64,000 nt of DNA from Rhizobium glycinendophyticum (GTDB lineage: Bacteria; Pseudomonadota; Alphaproteobacteria; Rhizobiales; Rhizobiaceae), in contig NZ_VFYP01000001.1 in assembly GCF_006443685.1 (NCBI RefSeq), forward strand, positions 248,001 through 312,000, in the 5' to 3' direction. A program made the translations under genes and the position numbers. Shown piece after piece: positions 27,341 through 37,666 of this stretch. The notes beneath the pieces are model-generated. The model saw only the letters and a list, made by a program, of their open reading frames with translations, did not search any database and was not told where the DNA came from. Numbering within the stretch: position 1 is the first letter of the stretch; each line of letters opens with the position of its first letter.

Positions 27341-28591
27341 TCAGGCCCATTCGCCCTTGCGCATGACCGGCACCTTCGAGCCATCCGCGCGGATGCCGTC
27401 GATGTCCACTTTGTCCGAGCCGATCATCCAGTCGATGTGGATCAGCGAGGAATTGCCGCCCTGCGCCTTGATCTGGTCCTGGCTGAGCGAGGCGCCATCG
27501 AGGAAGCACTTCGAATAGCACTGGCCAAGCGCGATGTGGCACGAGGCATTTTCATCGAACAGTGTGTTGTAGAAGAGCACGCCCGAGGCCGAGATCGGCG
27601 AAGAATGGGGCACCAGCGCCACTTCGCCTAGACGGCGTGCGCCCTCGTCGGTGTCGAGCACCTTGTTGAGCACGGCTTCGCCCTTCGATGCCTTGGCTTC
27701 GACGATGCGCCCGCCTTCGAAGCGTACCTGGATATTGTCGATCAGCGTGCCCTGATGGGAAAGCGGCTTGGTCGAGGAGACATGGCCCTCCACCTTCAGT
27801 GCATGCGGCGTGGTGAAGACTTCTTCGGTGGGAATGTTCGGATTGCAGGTCACGCCGTTCTTCGCCGTGGACGCACCGCCATGCCACTCATGGCCGTCGG
27901 CCAGGCCAACCGTCAGGTCGGTGCCCGGACCGGTGAAGTGCAGCGCCGCAAAACGCTCGCCGTTCAGCCAGCTCGACCGTTTCTTCAGTTCCGCATTGTG
28001 CTCGGCCCAGGCGGTGACTGGATCCTCGCGATCGACGCGTGAGGCGGCGAAGATGGCGTCGGCCAGCTTGCGCACGGCTTCTTCGATCGGCAGATCCGGG
28101 AAGACGAGCTTGGCCCAGGACGGGTTCGGATAGGAGCAGATGTTCCAGTTGATATCGAAATTGGAGATGTGCTCCAGCGCCGGCTTGTAGGCGATCGAGG
28201 TCGCCTTGTTGGCGCGGCCAACCTTGGCCGGGTCTTCAGACGCGAGCAGCATCGGATTGTCGCCGGAGATCGCAAGGCGGGCTGCACCGTTCTCATAGGC
28301 CTTGGCCATGCCGTCATAGAGCCAGTTGGGCGCCCGGTCGAAACTCTCGTCATGACCGTGGCGATAACGTGCCAGTGTCGTCTCTTCGTCCGAATAGAAG
28401 GTCGTGACGGTCGAAGCGCCAGCCTTATAGGCATGCGCCGTGATCAGCCGCACCAGCGGCACCGCAACCAGCGGCGCCGTCAGCACCAGATCTTGCCCTT
28501 TCTGCAACTGCAACCCGACCTTGATCGCCACCTCGGCGAGTTTGTTGAGCTTGGTCGGATCGATGGAGGCGGAATAATCGGGCAGGGTCAT
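27341..28591 (-). CDS. M29 family aminopeptidase (AmpS/PepS type)
   Basis: A 416-residue metallopeptidase removing N-terminal residues from peptides in the cytoplasm. Metal-site patterns of the M29 family are visible: NIPTEEVFTTPHALKVEGHV, then EAKASKGEAVLNKVLDTDEGAR, LGEVALVPHSSPIS and NASCHIALGQCY, ending in HIDWMIGSDKVDIDGI. The start MTLPDYSASIDP has AGGA at a good distance; an ATG 45 bases upstream is less likely. It is third on the minus strand behind the ArsC-like and YbaK genes, 72 bases away, so it may be separately expressed. Confidence 0.94.
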   Translation of the reverse strand: MTLPDYSASIDPTKLNKLAEVAIKVGLQLQKGQDLVLTAPLVAVPLVRLITAHAYKAGASTVTTFYSDEETTLARYRHGHDESFDRAPNWLYDGMAKAYENGAARLAISGDNPMLLASEDPAKVGRANKATSIAYKPALEHISNFDINWNICSYPNPSWAKLVFPDLPIEEAVRKLADAIFAASRVDREDPVTAWAEHNAELKKRSSWLNGERFAALHFTGPGTDLTVGLADGHEWHGGASTAKNGVTCNPNIPTEEVFTTPHALKVEGHVSSTKPLSHQGTLIDNIQVRFEGGRIVEAKASKGEAVLNKVLDTDEGARRLGEVALVPHSSPISASGVLFYNTLFDENASCHIALGQCYSKCFLDGASLSQDQIKAQGGNSSLIHIDWMIGSDKVDIDGIRADGSKVPVMRKGEWA

Positions 28592-28663
28592 TGGGCATTC
28601 CTGTTTCATGTTCGGGTGCATCAGACTTAAGCGCAAAGGTGGCGAAGTCTAGACGGCTGTCTC

Positions 28664-29137
28664 TCAGGCTGTCAGTGGTGCCGCAATCGCGCGGAGCGCC
28701 TTCAGCGCATCCTGCGGCGACAGCCGCACCTGCAATCCGCGCTGCCCCCCATTCATGTAGACGAGCGCCTCGTCCATCGCGGAGATCTCGATCGCGGTCG
28801 GTACCTGCTTCTTCTGGCCGAAGGGGCTGATGCCGCCGACGACGAAGCCAGTAAGCTTTTCGGCATTTGCCGGCTTCATCATCGCCGCCGATTTGCCCCC
28901 GAAAGCGCTCGCCAGCTTCTTCATCGAGACCTCCTTGTCCGAGGGCACGATGACGCAGACCGGCTTGCCGTCGAGTTCGGCCATCAGCGTCTTCAACACC
29001 CGCGACGGATGCTCGCCAATCGCTTCTGCCGCCTGCAGCCCGATGCGCTCGGCATTCGGATCGTAGTCATAGGTCGCGGTAGTATAGGCCACACCGGCCT
29101 TATCGAGAAACTGCGTCGCGCGGGTGGTCTTCGCCAT
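28664..29137 (-). CDS. ybaK: YbaK/EbsC-type aminoacyl-tRNA deacylase
   Basis: A 157-residue protein. It starts MAKTTRATQFLDKAGVAYT and has the family landmarks SRVLKTLMAELDGKPVCVIVP, a lysine-rich VSMKKLASAFGGKSA and GGISPFGQKKQVP. YbaK proteins hydrolyse mischarged Cys-tRNA(Pro) in the cytoplasm, protecting translation. Length matches E. coli YbaK (159). It starts three bases after the ArsC-like gene stops, so they form an operon. Confidence 0.93.
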   Translation of the reverse strand: MAKTTRATQFLDKAGVAYTTATYDYDPNAERIGLQAAEAIGEHPSRVLKTLMAELDGKPVCVIVPSDKEVSMKKLASAFGGKSAAMMKPANAEKLTGFVVGGISPFGQKKQVPTAIEISAMDEALVYMNGGQRGLQVRLSPQDALKALRAIAAPLTA

Positions 29138-29140
29138 GGG

Positions 29141-29488
29141 TCAGGCCTTGAACGTCTGCTGGTAGGTTTCTGGCTTGAAGCCGACCACGAGCTTGCCGTC
29201 GACATCGAGCACCGGCCGCTTGATCATGGACGGCTGCTCCAGCATCAGCGCCTTGGCCTTCGCCGCATCCAGGTTGTCTTTCTGCGCCTCGTCGAGCTTC
29301 TTGAAGGTGGTGCCGGCCTTGTTGAGCAGCACCTCCCAGCCGACCTTGCCGATCCAGCCGTCGAGCGTTGCCGCATCTATCCCCTTGGCCTTGTAATCGT
29401 GGAAGTCATGCACGACGCCTTGGCTCTCAAGCCAGGTGCGGGCCTTCTTCATCGTATCGCAGTTCTTGATGCCGTAGATCGTCGTCAT
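29141..29488 (-). CDS. ArsC/Spx family protein (YffB-like)
   Basis: A 115-residue thioredoxin-fold protein starting MTTIYGIKNCDTMKKARTWL. It has one active-site cysteine in NCDT, in place of the CxxS/CxxC of true arsenate reductases, and later MIKRPVLDVDGKLVVGF, which contains the conserved RP.. cis-proline region. YffB-like members are thought to be glutathione-dependent thiol reductases rather than arsenate reductases. First gene of an operon with ybaK. Confidence 0.9.
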   Translation of the reverse strand: MTTIYGIKNCDTMKKARTWLESQGVVHDFHDYKAKGIDAATLDGWIGKVGWEVLLNKAGTTFKKLDEAQKDNLDAAKAKALMLEQPSMIKRPVLDVDGKLVVGFKPETYQQTFKA

Positions 29489-29691
29489 GCAGTGCGTCCT
29501 TCAATCCCCCCGCGAGAGATAGCAAGCAGGGCGGCAATTTCAAAGCACCGGAAACCGGTTTCCACCTGCCGAAAAAATAGGTCACTTTTGGACGGCGCGG
29601 CCAATTGCCACGGCATGGTTAAGCGATATGCTGCATCGCATTAGCATCTATTCATCGCATGCCCGTCGGACCCGCAGCGCTTGGAGGCTCA

Positions 29692-30588
29692 ATGCGGATA
29701 GAGTTTCGTCTCGGCTTGATTTTGGCCGTCTGTTTCGTCTTCGGCCTGCTGATCGCCGGCTATATTTCCTACACACTCGAATTTCGTCAGGCCCGCAGCG
29801 AGGTGAACGAGAAATCCCGTGTTCTCCTGGAAATGGGTTTGGCCATGCGCAACTACACCAGCAGCCAGGTGGCGCCGCTGGTGAAGGCGCTGGGTTACGA
29901 CGAATTTCACCCGCAGATGGTCCCCTCTTACGGCGCCCAGACCACGCTCGGCATCCTCCGGGAGAAATTTCCGGACTATCGCTACCGCGAGGCTTCGCTG
30001 AACCCCACCAATATCGACGACCGCGCCAATGACTGGGAAGTGACGCTGTTGCAGAACTTCCAGGACGATGCGGAACTGAAGGAGCAGTCGGGCGAAGTGG
30101 GCGAGGGGGCGGAACGGCGCTTCTATCTCGCAAGGCCGCTCCGCATGCCCAGCGAGGCCTGTCTGCAATGTCACTCGACACCCGAGGTGGCGCCGGCTTC
30201 GATGGTCGCGAAATACGGCAACAACGGCTTCGGATGGAAGATGGGCGACGTGATCGGCATGCAGCTCATCGAAGTGCCGGTGGCCGGGCCCAATCGCCAG
30301 GCGGCCAAGAGCCTTGCCGTCACACTCGGCGCTCTCACCTGCGTCTTCGTCCTGTCGCTCGCGATCTTCCTTCTGCTTTTGCGCCGCTATGTGACGCATC
30401 CCCTGGAAACCATCACCCGTCAGACCATCGAGACCAGCCTGGGAGCGGAATGGCAGGGGGCCGAACCGCGAGTGCGCATGAACGGCCAGTTCTACGACCT
30501 CGAGCAGTCGATCTCGCGATTGCGCACCAGTCTCAACGAGGCACTGCGGCTCTTTCCGGATCTTGGCGGCAGGAAGAACGACCGATGA
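29692..30588 (+). CDS. DUF3365 (Tll0287-like) haem-type membrane sensor protein
   Basis: A 298-residue protein. A first membrane helix (about 7-26) is followed by a periplasmic DUF3365 domain (about 35-200). Its ACLQCHS motif (C157, C160, H161) is a CxxCH c-type haem site, as in cyanobacterial Tll0287. A second helix (about 206-230) leads to a short HAMP-like cytoplasmic end of about 65 residues with no kinase, cyclase or methyl-accepting domain. The start has GGAGG before it. The stop overlaps the next ATG (ATGA), coupling it to an MscS-type channel. It looks like a redox or haem-gas sensor lacking its own output. Confidence 0.85.
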   Translation: MRIEFRLGLILAVCFVFGLLIAGYISYTLEFRQARSEVNEKSRVLLEMGLAMRNYTSSQVAPLVKALGYDEFHPQMVPSYGAQTTLGILREKFPDYRYREASLNPTNIDDRANDWEVTLLQNFQDDAELKEQSGEVGEGAERRFYLARPLRMPSEACLQCHSTPEVAPASMVAKYGNNGFGWKMGDVIGMQLIEVPVAGPNRQAAKSLAVTLGALTCVFVLSLAIFLLLLRRYVTHPLETITRQTIETSLGAEWQGAEPRVRMNGQFYDLEQSISRLRTSLNEALRLFPDLGGRKNDR

Positions 30589-32099
30589 GTTACCTGCTTT
30601 CGGCGCTGCTCGTAGCCTCGACCGCCCTCACCTGGCTGCTCTTCGTCACCCTGGCGCCTGACAGCGCCGATTGGGCGCCGGTGCTGCGAGATACTGCTCT
30701 GTTCCTGACCGCCCTCAGTGTCGCACGTTTCGTCGAGGTTGCGGTTGGCACCGTTGTCGACGATTCCGACGGCAACAGCCGGACCACCGATCTCGTCAAG
30801 GTCATGAGTTCGATCGTCATCTACATCGCCGCCATGCTCATCTGGCTGCACTATGGCATGGCTTTCGACATCACCAGCCTGCTCGCCACTTCGGCAATCG
30901 TCTCGCTGGTTCTCGGCTTCGCCTTGCAGAATACCCTGGGCAACCTCTTCTCCGGCCTCTCGATCGAGCTGGAGCGTCCACTCAGGGTGGGTGATTTCAT
31001 CCGCAAGGGCAGCGTCGAAGGCGAAGTGGTGGCCTTGAAATGGCGCTCGATCTTCCTGCGCACACCTGATGGCAGTTCAGTCGTCCTGCCCAATAGCACG
31101 CTCGCCACGGATGCGGTCGAAGTGGTCAGGCGCGGACAGCCGGTCCGCACCGCCGTACCCTTTCTCGTGCCGGACCGGGTGCCGCCCATGCGCGTGTTCA
31201 AGGTGGTTGAAGAAGTCCTCGACCGTGGCATTCCGGGTGTCGCGGAAGATCCGCTGCCCTCTGCCGTCCTCATCGGTCCGCAGCCTGAGACGGGGGTCAT
31301 GCGCTACGCTTTGCGCTGCTACACCACAAGGCCGATCGACACAACGTCGCTCGCCTCGCGGGTGCTGACCGCGCTTTGGTACGCTTTCGACAGGCACAAC
31401 ATCCCGATGACCGGCGAGGGCAGGGACGCGATCCCGCCCGCTCTGCCACAGACGGCGGCCTTTCCCGGCTGGCTCGCCGATCGCGGACGGCTGCTACGCT
31501 TCGGCCCGGGCGAAACCGTTCCGCCGGAACTCGCCGGCTTCGTCGTCGACGGGGGCCTGCACGAGGAGGTTCTGAGCCACGAGATCGATCTTCAGGTAGA
31601 ACTGGCGCCGATCCTGGGGGCGGTCTTCGGTTCCAATCTACTGCCGCTGATCCCGCCAAACATCATCCGTCAGGTCGCCCGCCAGGCTGCGCTCTTTCTC
31701 GGCCCCGTCGCTTTCACGCTGGCCGAGCATTACGGCAGCCTGACCACCGATCCCTATCTGCTCTACCAGGCGCTCGCAACGCGTATTCCCGATCCCGTCG
31801 ACCGCCAGCGTTTCCTCTCCAATGCCCCGGACCGACCGCTTCGTCATCTCACATCCGGCGATGCCTTTGGCTGGGCCGACCGTCTGAAGATGGAGCCGAT
31901 GGCGACCCGTAAACGCACCGTGGTCTATTCGGCAGATCTGTTGGTGTTTGATGAGGTCGCGCAGTCCGCTCTTGCCACGCAGACGGATGCAGAGGAGCTG
32001 CGACGGAGGATCTTGGCGTCTTCGCCGCTTCTCTCCGAACTCGGTTCCGACATCCTGTCGGCCTGGCTCCGCCGGCAGGATTCGGCGGAAAAAGTCTAA
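30585..32099 (+). CDS. MscS family mechanosensitive channel with C-terminal cNMP-like domain
   Basis: A 504-residue membrane protein. Hydrophobic helices lie in the first 130 residues, then the MscS pore helix and beta domain: TSAIVSLVLGFALQNTLGNL, RPLRVGDFIRKGSVEGEVVA and VVLPNSTLATDAV. After the MscS C-terminal part (to about 280) comes a 220-residue extension with RGRLLRFGPGETVPPELAGF, which resembles a degenerate cyclic-nucleotide-binding (cupin-like) domain. It may gate in response to tension plus a cytoplasmic signal. Overlaps the DUF3365 gene by four bases. A start further upstream would lie inside that gene and is rejected. Confidence 0.9.
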   Translation: MSYLLSALLVASTALTWLLFVTLAPDSADWAPVLRDTALFLTALSVARFVEVAVGTVVDDSDGNSRTTDLVKVMSSIVIYIAAMLIWLHYGMAFDITSLLATSAIVSLVLGFALQNTLGNLFSGLSIELERPLRVGDFIRKGSVEGEVVALKWRSIFLRTPDGSSVVLPNSTLATDAVEVVRRGQPVRTAVPFLVPDRVPPMRVFKVVEEVLDRGIPGVAEDPLPSAVLIGPQPETGVMRYALRCYTTRPIDTTSLASRVLTALWYAFDRHNIPMTGEGRDAIPPALPQTAAFPGWLADRGRLLRFGPGETVPPELAGFVVDGGLHEEVLSHEIDLQVELAPILGAVFGSNLLPLIPPNIIRQVARQAALFLGPVAFTLAEHYGSLTTDPYLLYQALATRIPDPVDRQRFLSNAPDRPLRHLTSGDAFGWADRLKMEPMATRKRTVVYSADLLVFDEVAQSALATQTDAEELRRRILASSPLLSELGSDILSAWLRRQDSAEKV

Positions 32100-32116
32100 G
32101 GTAGCGTTCAAACGAG

Positions 32117-32143
32117 AAAGGGGCTGCCTTGTGTGGCAGCCCC
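32117..32143 (-). terminator. Terminator of guaA (minus strand)
   Basis: GGGGCTGCC (32120-32128) pairs perfectly with GGCAGCCCC (32135-32143) with a six-base loop. On the minus strand TTTCTCG follows. It sits between the MscS gene and guaA, which converge. Confidence 0.82.
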
Positions 32144-32155
32144 GCTGTCATTCCA

Positions 32156-33718
<1,563 letters not shown>

Positions 33719-33794
33719 GGCGAGCCTTTAAAGAAAAAGGACCCATCTTTCAATGGCAGATCGCCCGGAGAATCCCGATTTTTTGTGCGCCTGC

Positions 33795-34433
33795 TCAGAA
33801 CCAGAAGACGCCGTCTTCGAGTGCGGTCTGAAGGCCGTCGACGGCAAGCGCCAGTTTCTTGTCGATGATGTGCAGATACTGGGTCCAGTCGTCGATTTGC
33901 TTGACGTCGTGGCGGCCATCCGAGATGCCGCGCAGACCGATCAGCGGCAGGTCGAAGGCGTGGCAGGCCCTGAGGACGGAGAAAGTCTCCATGTCGACCA
34001 TATCGGCCTCGACCGCCTGATAGGCAGCACCGGAAACCACATTGGCTCCCGTCGACAACGTTGCCACGGGGATACCGGGGATACGCAAGGGAAGCTCGAC
34101 TGCGACCGGCAGGTCGAGAAACGGCGTCTTGCCCTTCTCGAACCCGAAGGCAGAGGCGTCCATGTCGCGATAGGAGACGGAGGACACCTGATAGACCTCG
34201 GCCTGGTCGAGCCTGGCGGAGCCTGCCGAACCGAGGGAAACAACGAGATCCGGCAGATCGTCATAGGTGGCGAGACGCGCCAGTTCCTTGGTCAGCACCA
34301 CGGCGGCCTCGACCGGTCCGACCCCGGTCATCAGCGGCGAGATGCGGGTTCGGAGAAAGACACCGTATTCGGCATCCGCCGCCATGACGAAGAGCACATT
34401 TTTGCCGGCAATGGACTTCATCTCGTAACTCAT
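33795..34433 (-). CDS. MTA/SAH nucleosidase-type phosphorylase
   Basis: A 212-residue protein of the nucleoside phosphorylase superfamily. VLFVMAADAEYGVFLRTRI opens the fold, TGVGPVEAAVVLTKELA and LVVSLGSAGSARLDQAEVYQ bind phosphate/ribose in relatives, and EADMVDMETFSVLRAC has the purine-recognising Met-Glu. The catalytic Asp is in GISDGRHDV. This fits methylthioadenosine/S-adenosylhomocysteine nucleosidase, which recycles these inhibitors. The ATG at 34433 overlaps the upstream stop (ATGA) and has GGAGGGG before it; another ATG 12 bases on is possible. Confidence 0.85.
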   Translation of the reverse strand: MSYEMKSIAGKNVLFVMAADAEYGVFLRTRISPLMTGVGPVEAAVVLTKELARLATYDDLPDLVVSLGSAGSARLDQAEVYQVSSVSYRDMDASAFGFEKGKTPFLDLPVAVELPLRIPGIPVATLSTGANVVSGAAYQAVEADMVDMETFSVLRACHAFDLPLIGLRGISDGRHDVKQIDDWTQYLHIIDKKLALAVDGLQTALEDGVFWF

Positions 34434-34879
34434 CCGGATATCCCCTCCCGCCCGCGGATCACCATCAGGGTGCTGGTCATCGATGCAATCAGTTTTGCCG
34501 GCCCATCGGTCAGCGCATAACCGCGTCCATCGGCAACAATGATGTTGGAGCCCGGCTTGGTGATTTCGCCGCGAAACAGGAAGCGTTCGCCCCGGCCCGG
34601 TGACATCAGATTGACCTTGAATTCGATGGTGAGCAGCGAAACTTCCGGCTCGACCACTGTATAGGCGGCATAGCTGCAAGCCGTATCGAGCGCTGCGGAG
34701 ATGACGCCTGCATGCAGGAAGCCATGTTGCTGGGTCAGCTTCGCATCGTAGCGCAGTTCGATTTCGACAACGCCTTGGCTGATATGGGACAATTCCGCCC
34801 CGAGCGTCTCCATGGCGCCTTGTCGCGCGAAACTGCGCCGAATGCGCGCCTCGACGGTATCAGGATCGATTTCTGTCAT
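34430..34879 (-). CDS. PaaI-type hotdog thioesterase
   Basis: A 149-residue protein with the hotdog fold. The central HGFLHAGVISAALDTACSYAA has the HG.. catalytic pattern of PaaI/YbgC-like acyl-CoA thioesterases, followed by LLTIEFKVNLMSPGRGERF. The start MTEIDPDTVEARIRRSF is used because the frame upstream overlaps the TspO gene. It probably hydrolyses short or aromatic acyl-CoAs in the cytoplasm. Its stop overlaps the nucleosidase gene start by four bases. Confidence 0.9.
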   Translation of the reverse strand: MTEIDPDTVEARIRRSFARQGAMETLGAELSHISQGVVEIELRYDAKLTQQHGFLHAGVISAALDTACSYAAYTVVEPEVSLLTIEFKVNLMSPGRGERFLFRGEITKPGSNIIVADGRGYALTDGPAKLIASMTSTLMVIRGREGISG

Positions 34880-34947
34880 GCTTGGTGCCCCTTCGGCGCG
34901 AAAGTGGCACGCAGCATTACGGCACGCAAGCTGTCGGAAGGCAGAAT

Positions 34948-35400
34948 TCAGTTGAGCCAGGCAATGCTGAGATTGAGCACGCTCGCAAAAGCCACCCAGG
35001 CGAGATAGGGGACGAAGAGCATGGTTGAAACGCGGTCGATCGGCCGCGCCTTCACCATGAAACCGATGATCGTGATGAGCATGGCGGCGATCACCACGAG
35101 ACCGAGTTCGGGGTTCTCGAGGCCGAAAAACGCGGGCGACCAGAGCATGTTGGCGACGAACTGGGCAAACCACAGCTGCATGGCTGCCGATTTCGGCGCG
35201 CGCATCCAGATCCGCGCGCCGGCAATGCCGATCAGCACGTAAAGCGTGGTCCAGACCGGACCGAACAGCCAGGCCGGCGGATTGAAGAAGGGCTTTTCCA
35301 GCGTCTGGTACCAGTCGCCGGGCATGTTCAGGAGGCCCGACAACAGTCCGGCGGACACGACGACGAAGATGAAGATGGCATAGGTGAGGATGGTGCGCAT
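34948..35400 (-). CDS. tspO: TspO/MBR family tryptophan-rich membrane protein
   Basis: A 150-residue protein with five membrane helices. Family motifs WYQTLEKPFFNPPAWLFGPVW, NMLWSPAFFG and WVAFASVLNLSIAWLN are intact. TspO proteins bind tetrapyrroles and cholesterol-like ligands in the outer or inner membrane, and in Rhodobacter and Sinorhizobium act in redox or stress control. The ATG at 35400 has only a weak ribosome binding site. It stands near the haem-protein operon at 35467-40509 on the same strand. Confidence 0.94.
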   Translation of the reverse strand: MRTILTYAIFIFVVVSAGLLSGLLNMPGDWYQTLEKPFFNPPAWLFGPVWTTLYVLIGIAGARIWMRAPKSAAMQLWFAQFVANMLWSPAFFGLENPELGLVVIAAMLITIIGFMVKARPIDRVSTMLFVPYLAWVAFASVLNLSIAWLN

Positions 35401-35466
35401 GGCAGCTAACTAGGGCGGAGAATACGTCTTGCCAGAGGACGGGATGCGCCGCCTTGGAACGTGTGG

Positions 35467-36543
35467 TCAGAGACGCAGAATATGCTGGTCCCAGGCGACG
35501 CGATGCGTCCGGTCAAGGAAGGCGCCGCGATAGGACGAGACGGCGAAGCTGTCCGGCGAGGGCGCAATGCCGGCGGCGTCGACGAGCACGGTCTCCGAAA
35601 CCAGCCGACCGTCGCGTCCGTCGAGCACGGCCCAGAGCCCGTTCTTCGGCGAGGCGATGCCGACGAGGCCCTGGCTGCGATTGACGGCGATCGCGCCGAC
35701 ATAATTGCCGAGTCTGTCGGTGGTCGCCTCCGGGAGCGACACGAAGGTGAGCGCTTCGCCCTTGGAGAAATGCCCGACCAGCGGCGGGCGGTCTGTGCGG
35801 GCACCTTCGTACTGGCAGGCAAACCAGATCTTGCCGTCCTCGGCGATGTCGAGATGGCGGGTGGAGAGTTGACGCAGTTCCGCGGGCAGGCCGTGCTTCT
35901 GGATCAGGCTGCCGCTCTTCGCGTCCACCAGGGCCAGTGACGGCTCCATATGGCCGAGATTGAGCTTGGTTCGGCCGAAATCCGGATGGGTCTCGATGCC
36001 GCCATTTGCGACAACAAGAATGCCCTCTGATGTGACCGTGATGTCATGTGTGCCGATGCCGTAAGCCGGCACTTCCCCGATACGCCCGAAGCCGGAGAGG
36101 CAGTCATAGATCCCGATTACGCCAGCATTGGCGTCGAAGTCGTTTTCGCTGGCATAGAACAGCTGGCCATCGGGCGAAAAGGCGCCGTGGCCGAAATAAT
36201 GCCGCCCCTCGGGCGCCGCGATGATCTGCGGTTCAGCCCGGCGGGTCGTGTCGAAGACGACGGCAAACGTTCCGGGGCGTCGGGCAAAGGCAACGGAGAG
36301 CCCGTTTGCCTTGCTGTGGCAAAGCCCGTGGATCCGGCCGGGCAGTGCAATCTCTTCGATGAGCTCGCCGCTCTCGCTGACCAGACCAATCGCAAAGCGG
36401 CCGTCCGGCTGCATCAGCCCCGAGGCGTAAACCGCATCCGCCCGCTCAAGCGCAAAGGTGGCGTGCGGCGTGAGGCCGGCGACGAAAGCGAGGCCAGCAC
36501 CCCTCAGGAAGACGCGGCGATCGATAAGCGGAAGCGTCGGCAT
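35467..36543 (-). CDS. DUF1513 protein with Tat-type signal
   Basis: A 358-residue protein starting MPTLPLIDRRVFLRGAGLAF, a signal resembling a twin-arginine leader (DRRVFLRG), with the mature part after ATFA. The rest is a repeated beta-propeller-like sequence (HGLCHSKANGLSVAFARRPG, HYFGHGAFSPDGQLFYASEND, STRHLDIAEDGKIWFACQY), matching DUF1513. It should be periplasmic. It is the last gene of the imelysin / di-haem operon, one base after its neighbour. Family function unknown; the setting suggests metal or haem handling. Confidence 0.9.
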   Translation of the reverse strand: MPTLPLIDRRVFLRGAGLAFVAGLTPHATFALERADAVYASGLMQPDGRFAIGLVSESGELIEEIALPGRIHGLCHSKANGLSVAFARRPGTFAVVFDTTRRAEPQIIAAPEGRHYFGHGAFSPDGQLFYASENDFDANAGVIGIYDCLSGFGRIGEVPAYGIGTHDITVTSEGILVVANGGIETHPDFGRTKLNLGHMEPSLALVDAKSGSLIQKHGLPAELRQLSTRHLDIAEDGKIWFACQYEGARTDRPPLVGHFSKGEALTFVSLPEATTDRLGNYVGAIAVNRSQGLVGIASPKNGLWAVLDGRDGRLVSETVLVDAAGIAPSPDSFAVSSYRGAFLDRTHRVAWDQHILRL

Positions 36544-36544
36544 C

Positions 36545-37666
36545 TCAGTCTCCGTCGGAGAAGGAGAAGCCGGCGGCAAGACCGATCCCTCCGCCGAGAT
36601 CGTTGTTTAGCCGCAGGATCAGGTCGCGGCTGTTGAGCAGCAGGAAGTCGAGCTTGGCAACCTCTTTCGGCGTCGCCAGTGCCTTGGCGACATCGGGCTC
36701 GATATCACTGGATACGCGCGACAGGGAATGCGCGACGAAGTCGACGGAGCTGACGACGGACCGGTTGTCTTCGGCCAATAAGTCGACCATGCCGGACTGG
36801 GCGATCAGGTCACGGATTGCCTCGATATTGGCTGTGATCGAGCGGAAGGTGTTGCCCGAGCGCCAGTAGATCGCCTGCCTCGGAAGACCTTTGACGGCGT
36901 CGCCTTTGTAGAAATGCTCGATACGCTGGTCGCGAACTGTCTCGGCAGCGTGAACGAGCACCCCGAGCAGTTCCTTCGCCGCCTCGGCCTCATCCCGGTA
37001 GATGGGATTGTTCGGTCCGGGCGTCTTCCAGGCGGCTGCGACCCCCTTGGGCGCGTCCCAGGCCTGTGTGAGTTCGGTCCCGAGGCGCTTCAGATTGGCG
37101 GCGATCGCCTTGCCATACTGGCAGCGATAGATGCCCTCAGAGGTCTTGAGTGTCTCCGCGTCGGTGCCGAACAGCACGAATTCCAGCGCCCCAATTCCCT
37201 GCATGGCGACGCTCTTGTCCTTCAGCGTGTCGACGGAAGTGACGCTCGGGTCGGGCTTGGCAAGGGCGGCCTGAACCTGTTTCAGCCCGGTACCCTTGCG
37301 GTCGGGGAAGAAGAGGATGCGCTCGAACCGGTTGTCGTCAAGCACCGGACCGACACGCACGATCTCTATCCGCGACCAGGCCTCGACCAGATCGCCGAAT
37401 GTCGATTGCGCATTCAGCAGGGTCTCGGACGAGGGCGAAGCGCAGAGCGCGGCCACGGTTTCCTCCATGGTATCCGCTTCCTCGGTGAAATGGTGGTAGC
37501 CGGGGCGAATGAAACCGTCGACGGCCTTGGCCATCACGCCGGGCACCTTGGCGGTGTCGAGCACGCCGGGGGTGATAGGGCTTTCCTGCGCCAGCGCGGG
37601 AGCAAGGCCGAGCAGCGGCAGGGAAAGAAGCGCGGTGAGGGCGATCCGGGTGCAGCGTGTCAGCAT
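36545..37666 (-). CDS. Imelysin family protein
   Basis: A 373-residue exported protein (signal about 1-26, cleaved after LAQ) with the all-helical imelysin fold. Typical pieces: SRIEIVRVGPVLDDNRFERI, GALEFVLFG with the conserved Glu, and IYWRSGNTFRS. Imelysins (EfeO/IrpA relatives) bind iron or other metals in the periplasm. Its ATG overlaps the stop of the di-haem gene by one base, and the DUF1513 gene follows after one base, so the operon is tightly packed. It belongs to a different subgroup from the imelysin at 39229. Confidence 0.9.
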   Translation of the reverse strand: MLTRCTRIALTALLSLPLLGLAPALAQESPITPGVLDTAKVPGVMAKAVDGFIRPGYHHFTEEADTMEETVAALCASPSSETLLNAQSTFGDLVEAWSRIEIVRVGPVLDDNRFERILFFPDRKGTGLKQVQAALAKPDPSVTSVDTLKDKSVAMQGIGALEFVLFGTDAETLKTSEGIYRCQYGKAIAANLKRLGTELTQAWDAPKGVAAAWKTPGPNNPIYRDEAEAAKELLGVLVHAAETVRDQRIEHFYKGDAVKGLPRQAIYWRSGNTFRSITANIEAIRDLIAQSGMVDLLAEDNRSVVSSVDFVAHSLSRVSSDIEPDVAKALATPKEVAKLDFLLLNSRDLILRLNNDLGGGIGLAAGFSFSDGD

